The notes under the pieces are model-generated. The model worked only from the letters and a program-made list of their open reading frames with translations. It was not told the origin of the DNA and did not search any database. From assembly GCA_031291035.1 (NCBI GenBank), contig JAISLI010000043.1, positions 1 through 64,000 of the forward strand: DNA of 64,000 nt. The letters are read 5' to 3'. Made by a program: the position numbers and the translations under genes. Shown piece by piece: positions 51,894-60,422 of the stretch. This stretch comes from Desulfovibrio sp. (lineage in GTDB: Bacteria > Desulfobacterota > Desulfovibrionia > Desulfovibrionales > Desulfovibrionaceae). How positions within the stretch are numbered: position 1 is the first letter of the stretch; each line of letters opens with the position of its first letter.

Positions 51894-52244
51894 GCTCTCC
51901 TCACGTTGGTTATTGGTTATGTTTCAATCCACAGCCGGCTCCATCCGCCGACCGACTCCGGCCCGGCGGACAGGAGCCGGTCGGATTGCCCCTCCCTGAA
52001 GGAAGAGGTTAACGGAATGGTATGCCCGGCGAAGCCGGACGTCAAGCCGCAATCTCCCTGAAGGGAGAGGTTTCAAACCATAGAGAAATTTTTGGTAAAA
52101 CCATCCGGGCCGCTCCCGCGACGGATACATCGTTTTCGGCGGCGGCGTATCCGGAACCTGCCCGGCCGGAAAATTTCCCCCGTAACCCCGCGCCGTCATT
52201 GGCACCATCTTTGCTAGTATCTGTGTACAAAGGAGAACAAAGCC
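51894..52244. other. intergenic region with a family II repeat
   Basis: No gene is supported. It contains the family II copy at 52040-52096 and the AAAGGAG binding site of the next gene. A second, partial CCCTGAAGG-type unit lies near 51993-52010. Confidence 0.5.
52040..52096 (+). repeat. family II repeat copy, not in front of a gene
   Basis: GAAGGGAGAGGTTTCAAA followed by CATAGAGAAATTTTTGG is the same unit as at 49019-49063 and 60307-60346, here on the plus strand, but one G of AGAGGA is changed and no ATG follows. Confidence 0.6.
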
Positions 52245-53306
52245 ATGTCACTTTCCTCATTTTTGATTCGTCCCCCGGACGCGCAGACGGCGTCCACAAG
52301 GGGGGCCGGCTCCTGGTCCGCGCCGGCGCCGCGTCAGCCGCGCGTGCCCTTTGCCTCCGTCATGGCGAACGGGAGCGGCCGGGAGGAGGAAACGGCGTTC
52401 CTGCCCGAAAAGAACGCGGACGGCGCGGCTGCCGGAACTCCGGGTTCCGCCGTGCGCACGGATATGCGCCACTCCCGCGCGGACTGGAATCCGGGTGGAA
52501 TTCCCCTTGCGGGCAACCGCAACAGCGTTGCGCAGCGGCCGGGCTGTGCCCCGGGCGCGGGCGATGCTCCGGGTTTTGCCCTGAAGCCGGGCGACTTTAT
52601 TCATATCAGGGCGGACAACGTCAAAAAAACGGCGGAACGCGACAAAGGCGCGCCGGCCGCTGAAAATGACGGGCTCGGTCGGCTTTCGGCACGTTTTGAA
52701 TCCGGCGGCGACGGTATCGCGGCCATCGGTTATGACCGCGTGGGCGGAACTTCCTACGGCAAATATCAGATAGCTTCCAGGGTTGGCGGAATGAAAAATT
52801 TCCTGAAATTTCTGGATGCGCGGGCGCCGGATATCGCGAAGCGTCTGCGCGGAGGAGGACCGGCGGATACCGGCAGCCGGGGGGGAAAGATGCCCGAAAT
52901 CTGGCGGCGCATAGCGCGGGAGGAGCCGGAGCGTTTCGACCGGCTTCAGGAGGATTTTATTCATGCAAGCCATTACAAACCGGCGCTGGCCGCAATCGTG
53001 GGGCGAACGCGCCTGAGGAAAGAGAGCATTTCGCCCGCCATGCGTGAAGTGATCTGGAGCACGGCCGTGCAGCACGGCCCGGCGGGCGCTGCCCGGCTCT
53101 TTGACAGGGCTGACGGCATGAGCGGCAAGGAGACGGGTCCGGCGTATGAGCGCAGGCTGATAAGTAATGTTTACGCCCTGCGCGCCGGTCAGTTCGGTTC
53201 GTCGGACGGCGAAGTTCAGGATTCGGTGGCGCGGCGTTTTGTGCAGGAAAAAAAGCTGGCCCTGAACATGCTTGACGCCGGCGACCTGACAAGCGCCCTA
53301 GCCTAG
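52245..53306 (+). CDS. lysozyme-fold muramidase-like protein
   Basis: 353 residues. After a low-complexity N-terminal 120 residues the domain begins: GLGRLSARFESGGDGIAAIGYDRVGGTSYGKYQIAS, with Glu near residue 152 as catalytic candidate and the YGxYQ motif of goose-type/phage lysozyme-like enzymes, then EVIWSTAVQHGPAGAARLFDRA. No signal peptide is visible, so secretion would need a specialised route (flagellar or other export). It may be a FlgJ-like or effector hydrolase; the substrate is inferred. AAAGGAG precedes ATG 52245. Its stop TAG is the first three bases of a family I CTAGAGC repeat. Confidence 0.7.
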   Translation: MSLSSFLIRPPDAQTASTRGAGSWSAPAPRQPRVPFASVMANGSGREEETAFLPEKNADGAAAGTPGSAVRTDMRHSRADWNPGGIPLAGNRNSVAQRPGCAPGAGDAPGFALKPGDFIHIRADNVKKTAERDKGAPAAENDGLGRLSARFESGGDGIAAIGYDRVGGTSYGKYQIASRVGGMKNFLKFLDARAPDIAKRLRGGGPADTGSRGGKMPEIWRRIAREEPERFDRLQEDFIHASHYKPALAAIVGRTRLRKESISPAMREVIWSTAVQHGPAGAARLFDRADGMSGKETGPAYERRLISNVYALRAGQFGSSDGEVQDSVARRFVQEKKLALNMLDAGDLTSALA

Positions 53307-53495
53307 AGCAATTTCATTTTGAAATTGCTCTGGCGGCGGGGCGGATGCGCCGCCGCCCGCCCATGAGGCGCAGGCGAAACCGCGTTTCGCCGTAAAGCGC
53401 TGAAGGGGGCGTTTCAAAAGCAAAATGCTCTAGAGATTGGCGCAAGGCGGATTCACTCCGCCGCAAGCGCCAATCTCAAAGCGAAACTGCTCCAA
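53305..53495 (+). repeat. family I repeat cluster (hairpin D, spacer hairpins, hairpin C)
   Basis: Hairpin D is GAGCAATTTCA...TGAAATTGCTC (53306-53330). A GC-rich hairpin (GGCGGCG...CGCCGCC) and GGCGAAAC-CGC-GTTTCGCC follow. Hairpin C is GATTGGCGC (53435-53443) against GCGCCAATC (53467-53475). Compared with 21805 and 50769 both arms changed together (T to G, A to C), so the pairing is kept. Confidence 0.7.
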
Positions 53496-53511
53496 AAAGT
53501 ACGTTGGTTGT

Positions 53512-55137
53512 ATGCGCGAACACATCCTGCTGCTTAATCTCACCCGTTTTGGAGACATGCTGCAAAGCCAGCCGCTGATCCAGGATCTGCACGACAGCGG
53601 GCACACAGTAAGTCTTGTCTGTCTGGAAAATTTCGCCCCGGCCCTGGCCCTCATGCGCCATGTGGAAAATTTCCGGATTCTGCCCGGCGCGAAGCTGCTG
53701 GCGGATACGCAGTCACACTGGCGGAACGCGGCCGCCCGCCTGCTGGCGCTGGCGCGGGACATTCGGAAAAAAACGCGGACGGGCCGGGTCATCAATCTGA
53801 CTCCCTCCCTGCCCGCGCGGCTGCTGGCAAAACTTCTGGCCCCGTCGCCCGCGGATGTCCTGGGATTCGGTATGGACGCGGAAGGCTTTGGAATAAACAG
53901 GGGCGCGTGGGCTTCCTTTCTGAGCGGAGCGTCCATGCGCCGCGTCAATACGCCGTTCAATGTCGTGGACATGTTCCGCAGGATCGGGTCTGCTGTTTGT
54001 ACCCCGGAAATCACGCGGCGCGCGGGGATTTTTTCCCTGAAAACACCTTCTGCCGCCGCTTTTGAAGCGACCGGGGTTCTGCTCCGGCAGGTCGAAAGGC
54101 CAGCGGATGACATGACGGCGCGCCTGCGGGGCTATGTGGGATTTCAACTCGGCGCGAGCGAGGCGCGGCGGCAGTGGCCGGTGGAATATTTCGCCGACCT
54201 GGGCGGGCGGCTCTGGGAGAGCGCGGGGCTCTGCCCGGTAATTTTGGGGGCGCAGACGGAAAAAAGTCTGGCCGGGGCATACAGCGCCCGCGCTACAAGC
54301 CCTTTTGTGAACGCCGTCGGCAGGACGGACATTCCGGAGCTGGCGGCCGTCCTCGGCCGCATGCGGCTGCTTGTGACCAATGACACGGGCACCATGCATT
54401 TGGCGGCCGGCCTCGGCATCCCCTGTCTGGCTTTTTTTCTGGCCACGGCCCAACCTTGGGACACCGCCCCCTGCCTGCCGAATTGCTGCTGCCTGGAGCC
54501 GGCCCTCTCCTGTCATCCCTGCGCTTACGGCGAAACCTGCCGGCACGGGCATGCCTGTCTGATGAGCATCAGCCCCCATGCGGTCGAAACCATGATTTTG
54601 GGGCATATAAGGGATGGTTCATGGAACGAACCAGCCCCGGCAATGCGGAAACAGGCCCGTATATGGCTCACGGCTGTGGATGACCGCGGTTTTGCCGCGC
54701 TGCGCTCTCTTTCGGGGCATGATGCCGAAGACCGCAGCCGCTGGCTTGTGCAGCAACATTTGATGTGGCGTCAGATACTTGACGATCTGGACGGCCGGAA
54801 GGAGCCGGAATCCGGACCTGAAACGAAAAATTTTCTGCCCGGCCTCTCTCCCGCCTTTCGGGAGGAGGTGCTCCCCGCGCTGACGCAGGCGGCGCGGATG
54901 CTTGCCCTGTTGACGGAGCAGGGGATGCTTGCCGGACAAAGCGTCATGGCCGGACAACTGTTTTTGAGAAATTGTGAACGCTTGCAGCAAATTCTTGACG
55001 CCTGCCGGCCGCTGGCCTCCCTGGGCAACTTCTGGCGCGAACTTGTCCGTGATCGCGGCGGAAATATGGAAGAAACCCTCCGTTTGACGAACTTGCTGGC
55101 CAGTCACCTCGGACGATGGGAAAAGGCGCAGAAATAA
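53512..55137 (+). CDS. GT9-family (heptosyltransferase-like) glycosyltransferase with C-terminal extension
   Basis: 541 residues. The ADP-heptose LPS heptosyltransferase pattern is visible: ILLLNLTRFGDMLQSQPLIQDL at the start, VVDMFRRIG, and YVGFQLGASEARRQWPVEYFADLGGRL plus LLVTNDTGTMHLAAGLGIPCLAFF for the donor-binding lobe. A cysteine-rich segment (CLPNCCCLEPALSCHPCAYGETCRHGHACL) and an additional 150 helical residues follow, which ordinary GT9 enzymes lack. Together with hldE in the window it supports a heptose-containing surface glycan. ATG 53512 follows the repeat cluster; I see no strong Shine-Dalgarno. Confidence 0.82.
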   Translation: MREHILLLNLTRFGDMLQSQPLIQDLHDSGHTVSLVCLENFAPALALMRHVENFRILPGAKLLADTQSHWRNAAARLLALARDIRKKTRTGRVINLTPSLPARLLAKLLAPSPADVLGFGMDAEGFGINRGAWASFLSGASMRRVNTPFNVVDMFRRIGSAVCTPEITRRAGIFSLKTPSAAAFEATGVLLRQVERPADDMTARLRGYVGFQLGASEARRQWPVEYFADLGGRLWESAGLCPVILGAQTEKSLAGAYSARATSPFVNAVGRTDIPELAAVLGRMRLLVTNDTGTMHLAAGLGIPCLAFFLATAQPWDTAPCLPNCCCLEPALSCHPCAYGETCRHGHACLMSISPHAVETMILGHIRDGSWNEPAPAMRKQARIWLTAVDDRGFAALRSLSGHDAEDRSRWLVQQHLMWRQILDDLDGRKEPESGPETKNFLPGLSPAFREEVLPALTQAARMLALLTEQGMLAGQSVMAGQLFLRNCERLQQILDACRPLASLGNFWRELVRDRGGNMEETLRLTNLLASHLGRWEKAQK

Positions 55138-55219
55138 AACTTTGGCACAAGCATTGCAGTCCCCTTGGGCACGCGGTGAGCGTAAAACAATTTTCCCTGT
55201 GGGGAGCAAGGAGGACTTC

Positions 55220-55825
55220 ATGATTATTGTAGACGGCCGCAGAAACGGCAAGGAAATCTCCAATTTCGGCAATCTGGAAGAAGTGCTGACGCATGTGATG
55301 GAAGACCGGATTATGGGAAATCGTGTGGTCACGGACGTTTTTGTAAACAACGAAAATTTTTCCGAAATATATCCCCATCAGGCGGAAGACATCGCTTGCG
55401 AATCCATTACCTCTGTGGAGGTTCGCACGGTATCCGCCGAGACGATGGCCGTGGACGTCGCGGCTGAAATGGGCAAGGTGGCCCGCATGATGGGCACGGG
55501 CGCGCGACATGTGGCGCGCCTGTTCCGTGAGGCTTCCAATTCGGACGCGCTGGAACTCCTGCAGGACATGCTGGACGTAACCCGCGACTTTATGGGCATG
55601 ACGTCTCTTCTGCGCGAAAATTACGCCAGGAATCAGGATCCGGAGTTCACGGCCCTGACGGACAAGCTTTCCGGACTGCTTTCCGAGATGAGCGAATCCC
55701 TGGAGATGGAAGACTGGATTTTGCTTGCGGACCTGCTGGAATATGAATTTTTGCCTTTGTGCGAGGAATGGCGCTCTGTAAGCGAGCAGCTGCATCAGCT
55801 GATAAGGCGGAGCATTGCCCAATAA
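55220..55825 (+). CDS. unrecognised helical protein
   Basis: 201 residues without signal peptide or membrane segment. The first 85 residues look like a mixed alpha/beta domain (MIIVDGRRNGKEISNFGNLEEVL, VNNENFSEIYPHQAEDI) and the rest is helical and acidic (ASNSDALELLQDMLDVTRDFMGMTSLLRENYA, LLADLLEYEFLPLCEEWRSVSEQLHQLI). AAGGAGGAC precedes ATG 55220. A second helical gene follows after a strong hairpin. Such pairs occur near flagellar genes in sulfate reducers as far as I recall, but nothing in the window proves it. Confidence 0.75.
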   Translation: MIIVDGRRNGKEISNFGNLEEVLTHVMEDRIMGNRVVTDVFVNNENFSEIYPHQAEDIACESITSVEVRTVSAETMAVDVAAEMGKVARMMGTGARHVARLFREASNSDALELLQDMLDVTRDFMGMTSLLRENYARNQDPEFTALTDKLSGLLSEMSESLEMEDWILLADLLEYEFLPLCEEWRSVSEQLHQLIRRSIAQ

Positions 55826-55843
55826 CCACCAGACCGCCGGTCA

Positions 55844-55883
55844 TTTCCGCGCCGCCGCGCTTGCCGGCGCGGCGGCGCGGAAA
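55844..55883 (+). promoter_or_regulatory. 17-bp perfect hairpin between two coupled genes
   Basis: TTCCGCGCCGCCGCGC and its exact complement flank TTGCCG, extended by a T-A pair. No U-tract follows on either strand. The next start codon (55896) and its AAGG site begin directly after the stem, so the structure could control translation or mark an RNA processing site. Confidence 0.6.
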
Positions 55884-55895
55884 AAAGGCATGGGG

Positions 55896-56228
55896 ATGAC
55901 AAGTATGAGCCGGGGTGTGCATCTGCTGGACAAGGCCGTGGAGATTGCCCATCGGGAAATGGCGGCCCTTGAATCGGGCGATTATGACGAGGCCGCCAGA
56001 CTGGCCGACCGACGCGGAGAAATTATCAGTCAGGCATGGAACGCGCTGGAAACGGACACTACCGACCAGTACAGGTCGCGTCTTGTCAGCCTCACCCGGC
56101 TTCAGGAACGCCTGACGGCTCTGGCGGGCGCCGCCAGAGATGCCGTGCGTGGCGGGCTGCAACGTTCGCGCCTCGAAAAACAGCGTATGCGCGGATATCA
56201 TCAGGCCATCGGACAGGCGATGCAGTAA
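55896..56228 (+). CDS. small helical protein, FliT/FlgN-like size, unrecognised
   Basis: 110 residues, nearly all predicted helical (SRGVHLLDKAVEIAHREMAALESGDYDEAARLADRRGEIISQAW, RLTALAGAARDAVRGGLQRSRLEKQRMRGYHQAIGQAM). The size, helix content and amphipathic pattern are like export chaperones such as FliT/FlgN, but no family motif is clear. ATG 55896 has AAGG seven bases upstream; ATG 55890 and ATG 55905 are in frame. The upstream open frame to 55815 passes through the hairpin and overlaps the preceding gene, so I exclude it. Function is unknown. Confidence 0.6.
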   Translation: MTSMSRGVHLLDKAVEIAHREMAALESGDYDEAARLADRRGEIISQAWNALETDTTDQYRSRLVSLTRLQERLTALAGAARDAVRGGLQRSRLEKQRMRGYHQAIGQAMQ

Positions 56229-56244
56229 ACCGGCAAGAATTCTC

Positions 56245-56886
56245 TCAGAATTTCCGCCTCATCGCCGCGCGCAACGCAACGACTTTTGCGGCAATATCCC
56301 GCGCTCCCACCAATTCGGAAACCAGCGCGCAACAGCGCGCGCCGTGTCGCGCCACTTCCGCGATATTGTGTTCTTTGATGCCGCCGATAGCCACAAAGGG
56401 CATATCCATGTTGCGCGTCACCCAGTCCAGATATCCGCAGCCCACCGGGGCCACAACGTCTTCCTTGGTCCGCGTGGCGAAAATGGGGCCCACGCCGATA
56501 TAGTCGGCCCCGGCCTTCTTCGCCGCCCTGGCCTGTCCGGGATTGTGCGTGGAGAGGCCGACGAGCATTTTTGAGCCCACAAGACGGCGCACTTCAGCAA
56601 CGGGCAGATCCTCCTGGCCTATATGCACGCCGTCGGCTTCCGCCAGGAGCGCAATATCAATGTGATCGTTGACGATAAAGCACGCCCCCGCCCCGCGGGT
56701 CAGGTCGCGCAGCAGCAGGCATTCCTCAAGCATTTTACCGGCCTTGAGTTTTTTTTCCCTGTATTGCAAAATACGCACTCCGGCGTTAAGAAGAGTTCCT
56801 GCCACAACGTCCAGCGGACGCCCCAGGGAAAGGCGGGCGTCGGTAACGGCGTAGAGGTCTGTTTCGCCGGGCAGAATGGCGGGCAT
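56245..56886 (-). CDS. thiE: thiamine phosphate synthase
   Basis: 213 residues, TIM barrel. ThiE joins HMP pyrophosphate and thiazole phosphate. Conserved segments are LYAVTDARL, ILQYREKKL, FIVNDHIDIALLAEADGVHIGQEDLPV, GLSTHNPGQA and YIGVGPIFATRTKED, and the C-terminal VAIGGI. It stands alone on the minus strand, convergent with the small helical gene and divergent from the MscS gene. No THI-box riboswitch is recognised in its short leader. Confidence 0.93.
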   Translation of the reverse strand: MPAILPGETDLYAVTDARLSLGRPLDVVAGTLLNAGVRILQYREKKLKAGKMLEECLLLRDLTRGAGACFIVNDHIDIALLAEADGVHIGQEDLPVAEVRRLVGSKMLVGLSTHNPGQARAAKKAGADYIGVGPIFATRTKEDVVAPVGCGYLDWVTRNMDMPFVAIGGIKEHNIAEVARHGARCCALVSELVGARDIAAKVVALRAAMRRKF

Positions 56887-56970
56887 GGGCTTTTTCTCAC
56901 AGAGGGATTACAAGTTCTGTCTGCCCCCGGAGTATGCTCCCGCGAGGAACGATTTTCAAGGAGTTTCGTC

Positions 56971-59430
56971 ATGCTGAAGGGCTTCGGCATTGCGCTGTTT
57001 TTCTGGACCGTGTTGTATTGGCCTGCCGCCGGCTCCGCGGCTGAATCCAGGCCGGACGGTTCCGCCGTCGCCGTGACGGCCAAAAGCGGAGACAGCGCCG
57101 AAACAGGTCAGGAAGCCCTTGATCCTTGGGAAAGCGTCTGGTCGAACCAGCGCGACATGCTCAATGACGTCAACTCCAGGGCCGCCGCGCTGAGAGACAA
57201 ATTCAACACGGAAACGGCGGACCTCAATAAAAAAATCCGTCCTTTTGAAGAAGAAGCGCGCCGTCTGCTCGTGCTGACCAACAATTTCAAGGAATGGCCC
57301 AACCCCCTGGAAGCCGTCGGCAGACGCATTTCCGCCACCATGCGCATTGTGCGGCAGAATCTGGAGGCGCTCATGCTGTCCCGCGGCGAGACGCAGGCCC
57401 TGCTGGACAGAGTGACCCAACTCGCCGACAGTTTGCCCGATGATGTGCGCAACGGCCGGGGAAGCGCGGAAATGCAGGCCTACCTCAAGGCCATTGCCCA
57501 GGCGAAATCCCGCCTTGCGGCTGTTCTGACCATGTACAACCGCGCCCTTGATCCCGCCACCACCCTGCTTGAGCGTCTGCAGAAAGCCCGTGACGATATC
57601 GACGCCCACCTGCCCGTTCTCTGGAAAAACTACTACCTGCATGAGCCTGTGTCCTGGTTGAGTTTGTCACTCTGGAAACACGTTCCGGAGTCCATGCGTT
57701 ATGCCGCGGAAGGCATGGCCCTGCGTCTGCCGGTGGAACTGCCGGTCACCGTCGAGCAGTGGGCGTCGGCCATATTGCGTTTTGTCCTGGGACTTGTATT
57801 CACGGCGCTCCTCGGGCTCCTCCTCGCCAGACACCTGCTGACGCCGGACTCGCCGCCCTCCGCGCGGCGGATTTTCCGGCTTGCCTGCCCTTTGCTGTGT
57901 TTCGGTTTTTCGCTGCTGGCGGCCTCCCTTTCCGCGGGAGGGGAGTTTTACCGCCTGCTGCTCGCGCTGGGCAATCTGTCCATTATCGCCGGACAGATAT
58001 GTCTCGCCTGGGACATGCGCCGTCTGAAGCATCCCGGTGCCGGCGGCAATGTCGCGCCGTTCTGGCGGCTCATGCCGCTGACGTTTTGCGCGTATGCCCT
58101 GTTGTATCTGCCACTGGTCAGGGTGATAAGCCTGGCGCTGTGGGGCGCGTTCGTCATTGCGGCGCTTGTTGCCGCGCCCCGCGGACGCAAAGACATACGC
58201 TGCTCCCTGTCGCTGGAGAACGGCGTTCTGGAAAGCGAGACCGTTGTGCTGTGGTTGTGCCTTGTATTGACCATACTGGGTCTGCACATATACAGCATGG
58301 CCCTGTATCTGTTTTTTGTCTCCGCCTCGCTCGCCCTGGAATTGTGCCTGGGGAGCATGGCGCTCATCAGCGATCTCAACGGAAAGCTGCCCAGCGAGGG
58401 CGCGCGGGCCGCCGTGGGGCACCTGCTGCTCGCCCTGGCAGCGCCCGTTGTGCTTGTAACGGCCGTTTCAAGCGTGCTGCTCTGGCTGGCCACTCTGCCC
58501 GGCGGACTGTACCTGCTTGGAGAATATCTGCTCAAGAGCGTCAATGTGGGCGAAACCCAGTTCAATGCCGTCCAGCTGCTTCTCATTATCAGCGCCTTTT
58601 ACCTGTCGCGCACGGCGGTCGCCATGGGAACGCGGCTGCTCGCCAAACTTCCCGCCCAGGGCCTGACAATTGATTCAACGCTGATACCGCCCATGCAGAC
58701 GGCCTATACCTATGCCGTCTGGTGTATTTTCGGCCTGTTCGTGCTGCGGTCACTGGGAATGGAACTGAGCAGCCTGGCCATGGTCGCCGGCGGTCTTTCC
58801 GTGGGCATAGGTTTCGGCATGCAGACAATTGTCAACAATTTCATTTCCGGGCTGATTCTGATTTTCAGCCGCACGCTTCAGGCCGGCGATGTGGTGGAGG
58901 TGGGCGGCGTCACCGGCAGGGTGCGGAAGATAAGCGTTCGGGCCACCATGGTGGAAACCTATGACAACGCCCTTATTTACGTGCCCAATTCCGAGTTTGT
59001 TTCCAGCCGTCTCATCAACTGGACGCGCAACAGCCGCTCGGTGCGCCGCGAGATCCGCGTGGGCGTGGCCTATGGCTCCGACACGGAGGCCGTGATAAAA
59101 ATCATGCTCGGCATTGCCGGAAGCCACAATAACATCCTCAAATATCCCGCGCCCAGTGCTGCTTTTGTGGATTTTGGCGCAAGCACCCTTGATTTTGTCC
59201 TGCGTTTCTGGGTGAAGGATTATGACGTTGGAGTTTCCACCTCTTCCGATATTCGCATAGAGATGGAAAAACAGTTTCGGGGTCACGGCATTGAAGTGGC
59301 TTTTCCGCAGATGGACATACACATCAAGGAATTGCCTCCAAGGGTCAAAACGCCGCCGTCTCCCGCGCAACGGCGCGCGGCGCGCGGATTTGCAAAACGT
59401 CCTCCCGCACGCGGCGGGAGAAAGGAGTAA
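56971..59430 (+). CDS. MscS-family mechanosensitive channel with DUF3772-type periplasmic domain
   Basis: 819 residues. A signal peptide (LKGFGIALFFWTVLYWPAAGSAAES) is followed by about 240 residues of helical periplasmic domain (DUF3772-like: LNDVNSRAAALRDKFNTETADLNKKIRPFEEEARRLL). About eight membrane segments follow, then the MscS core with the pore helix GGLSVGIGFGMQTIVNNFISGLILIFSRTLQAGD and the beta domain VVEVGGVTGRVRKISVRATMVETYDNALIYVPNSEF. It opens at membrane tension to relieve hypo-osmotic shock. ATG 56971 has AAGGAG at eight bases; the frame open to 56623 covers thiE antisense. The cupin gene follows after three bases. Confidence 0.92.
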   Translation: MLKGFGIALFFWTVLYWPAAGSAAESRPDGSAVAVTAKSGDSAETGQEALDPWESVWSNQRDMLNDVNSRAAALRDKFNTETADLNKKIRPFEEEARRLLVLTNNFKEWPNPLEAVGRRISATMRIVRQNLEALMLSRGETQALLDRVTQLADSLPDDVRNGRGSAEMQAYLKAIAQAKSRLAAVLTMYNRALDPATTLLERLQKARDDIDAHLPVLWKNYYLHEPVSWLSLSLWKHVPESMRYAAEGMALRLPVELPVTVEQWASAILRFVLGLVFTALLGLLLARHLLTPDSPPSARRIFRLACPLLCFGFSLLAASLSAGGEFYRLLLALGNLSIIAGQICLAWDMRRLKHPGAGGNVAPFWRLMPLTFCAYALLYLPLVRVISLALWGAFVIAALVAAPRGRKDIRCSLSLENGVLESETVVLWLCLVLTILGLHIYSMALYLFFVSASLALELCLGSMALISDLNGKLPSEGARAAVGHLLLALAAPVVLVTAVSSVLLWLATLPGGLYLLGEYLLKSVNVGETQFNAVQLLLIISAFYLSRTAVAMGTRLLAKLPAQGLTIDSTLIPPMQTAYTYAVWCIFGLFVLRSLGMELSSLAMVAGGLSVGIGFGMQTIVNNFISGLILIFSRTLQAGDVVEVGGVTGRVRKISVRATMVETYDNALIYVPNSEFVSSRLINWTRNSRSVRREIRVGVAYGSDTEAVIKIMLGIAGSHNNILKYPAPSAAFVDFGASTLDFVLRFWVKDYDVGVSTSSDIRIEMEKQFRGHGIEVAFPQMDIHIKELPPRVKTPPSPAQRRAARGFAKRPPARGGRKE

Positions 59431-59433
59431 GCA

Positions 59434-59778
59434 ATGATTCGTAACGCCAAGGAGCGTGTCACTTCGGCTGGAGTGAAATTTGGCGGCCCCGGCGAGGCGT
59501 GGATGGCGCAGCTTTTGAATCCTGACGAATTCGGGAACAAGGGCAGGATGTTCAACCACACTGTTCTCAAGCCCGGCTGCGGCCTCGGCAAACATCGCCA
59601 CGAGGGGGAATTTGAAGTGTACTACATCCTTAAAGGCGAGGCCCTGTATAACGACAACGGCAATGAAGTGACCGTAAGGCCCGGCGACGTCACCATCTGC
59701 CGTTCCGGGGAGGAACACGGCATTCTGAACACGGGCAAGGAAGATGTGGAGTATATCGCCTTGATCCTTTTTGCCTAA
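59434..59778 (+). CDS. small cupin-fold protein
   Basis: 114 residues. The two cupin motifs are G(X)5HXH-like GLGKHRHEGEFEVYYILKGEA (metal-binding His, His, Glu) and GDVTICRSGEEHGILNTG (His). Single-domain cupins of this type often are metal-dependent binding proteins or isomerases; substrate unknown. AAAGGAG lies before ATG 59434. It is cotranscribed with the MscS gene by spacing and ends convergently about 50 bases from the siroheme decarboxylase gene. Confidence 0.85.
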   Translation: MIRNAKERVTSAGVKFGGPGEAWMAQLLNPDEFGNKGRMFNHTVLKPGCGLGKHRHEGEFEVYYILKGEALYNDNGNEVTVRPGDVTICRSGEEHGILNTGKEDVEYIALILFA

Positions 59779-59826
59779 TTTCTTGTCGATCCTCAGGTAT
59801 GGCGCCCTGACCCGGGCGGGACGAAT

Positions 59827-60306
59827 TCACTCCGCCATCCGGAAATCCACGCGGATTTTGTATATCCTCGTTGCCGGAAGATTGAGAATCGGCACGCCCG
59901 TCCGTCCGGTGATGCCGTCAAGCACGGCCCGCGCTTCTTCGCGTGAGGGGCTGATCAGGGTAAACCATACATTGTAGCTGTGTTCGCGCAGATAGTTGTG
60001 GGTAACGCCCGGTTCGGCATTGACCGCGGCGATGAAGTTTTCAAGGCCTTCTTCAGGCACTTTGGCCGCGCACAATGTGGAGACAAAACCCAGGCCGCCG
60101 GACTGGAAGTTGGCTCCCAGGCGGCGAATGACCTGTTTTTTCCGCAGGGCGCGCACGCGGTCGAAGGCTTCTTTTTCCGCAATGCCGAGACGTCTGCCGA
60201 GTTCGGCATAGGGGCGCGGACAGAGGGGAAAATCCGTCTGAATGATGTCCAGAAGACGGCGGTCGGTGCCGTCCAGGACAATCTGTTCCGGGATATGGGC
60301 TTTCAT
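59827..60306 (-). CDS. ahbA: siroheme decarboxylase subunit (AhbA/AhbB family), AhbA candidate
   Basis: 159 residues, same fold as the 27763 gene: winged helix (YAELGRRLGIAEKEAFDRVRALRKKQVIRRLGANF) and ligand domain with THNYLREHSYNVWFTLISPS. AhbA/AhbB decarboxylate siroheme in the alternative heme pathway, and the neighbours are AhbD and HemB, so the pathway assignment is strong; the A/B label is less so. ATG 60306 has AGAGGA seven bases away, from a family II repeat. The gene is downstream of ahbD with two repeat modules filling the gap. Confidence 0.8.
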   Translation of the reverse strand: MKAHIPEQIVLDGTDRRLLDIIQTDFPLCPRPYAELGRRLGIAEKEAFDRVRALRKKQVIRRLGANFQSGGLGFVSTLCAAKVPEEGLENFIAAVNAEPGVTHNYLREHSYNVWFTLISPSREEARAVLDGITGRTGVPILNLPATRIYKIRVDFRMAE

Positions 60307-60346
60307 CAAAAATTCCTCTATGATTTGAAACCTCTCCCTTCAGGGA
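60307..60346 (-). repeat. family II repeat copy carrying the ahbA ribosome binding site
   Basis: On the minus strand CCTGAAGGGAGAGGTTTCAAA-like sequence, then CATAGAGGAATTTTTG-ATG. It is nearly identical to 49019-49063 in front of murI. Confidence 0.7.
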
Positions 60347-60351
60347 GGGCA

Positions 60352-60422
60352 ATCCCGTGGCAAGAATTTGCCGGCAAATCCTTGCGGAGCGGTTCACTCG
60401 TTTCATTCGTGAACCGCTCTAA
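60352..60422 (-). repeat. family I repeat (hairpins A and B) spanning the end of ahbD
   Basis: Hairpin A is GAGCGGTTCAC/GTGAACCGCTC (60387-60419) and B is GCAAGAATTTGC/GCAAATCCTTGC (60360-60385). Both correspond to 21739-21799 in the same order. The ahbD stop codon (60403-60405) lies inside hairpin A. Confidence 0.7.

Noticed and set aside
55844..55883. Rho-independent terminator
   Set aside because: The hairpin is strong but lacks a U-tract on both strands, and the next gene of the same strand begins directly after it.
56887..56970. TPP riboswitch in front of thiE
   Set aside because: The leader is under 100 bases and shared with the divergent MscS gene; no THI-box consensus was recognised.
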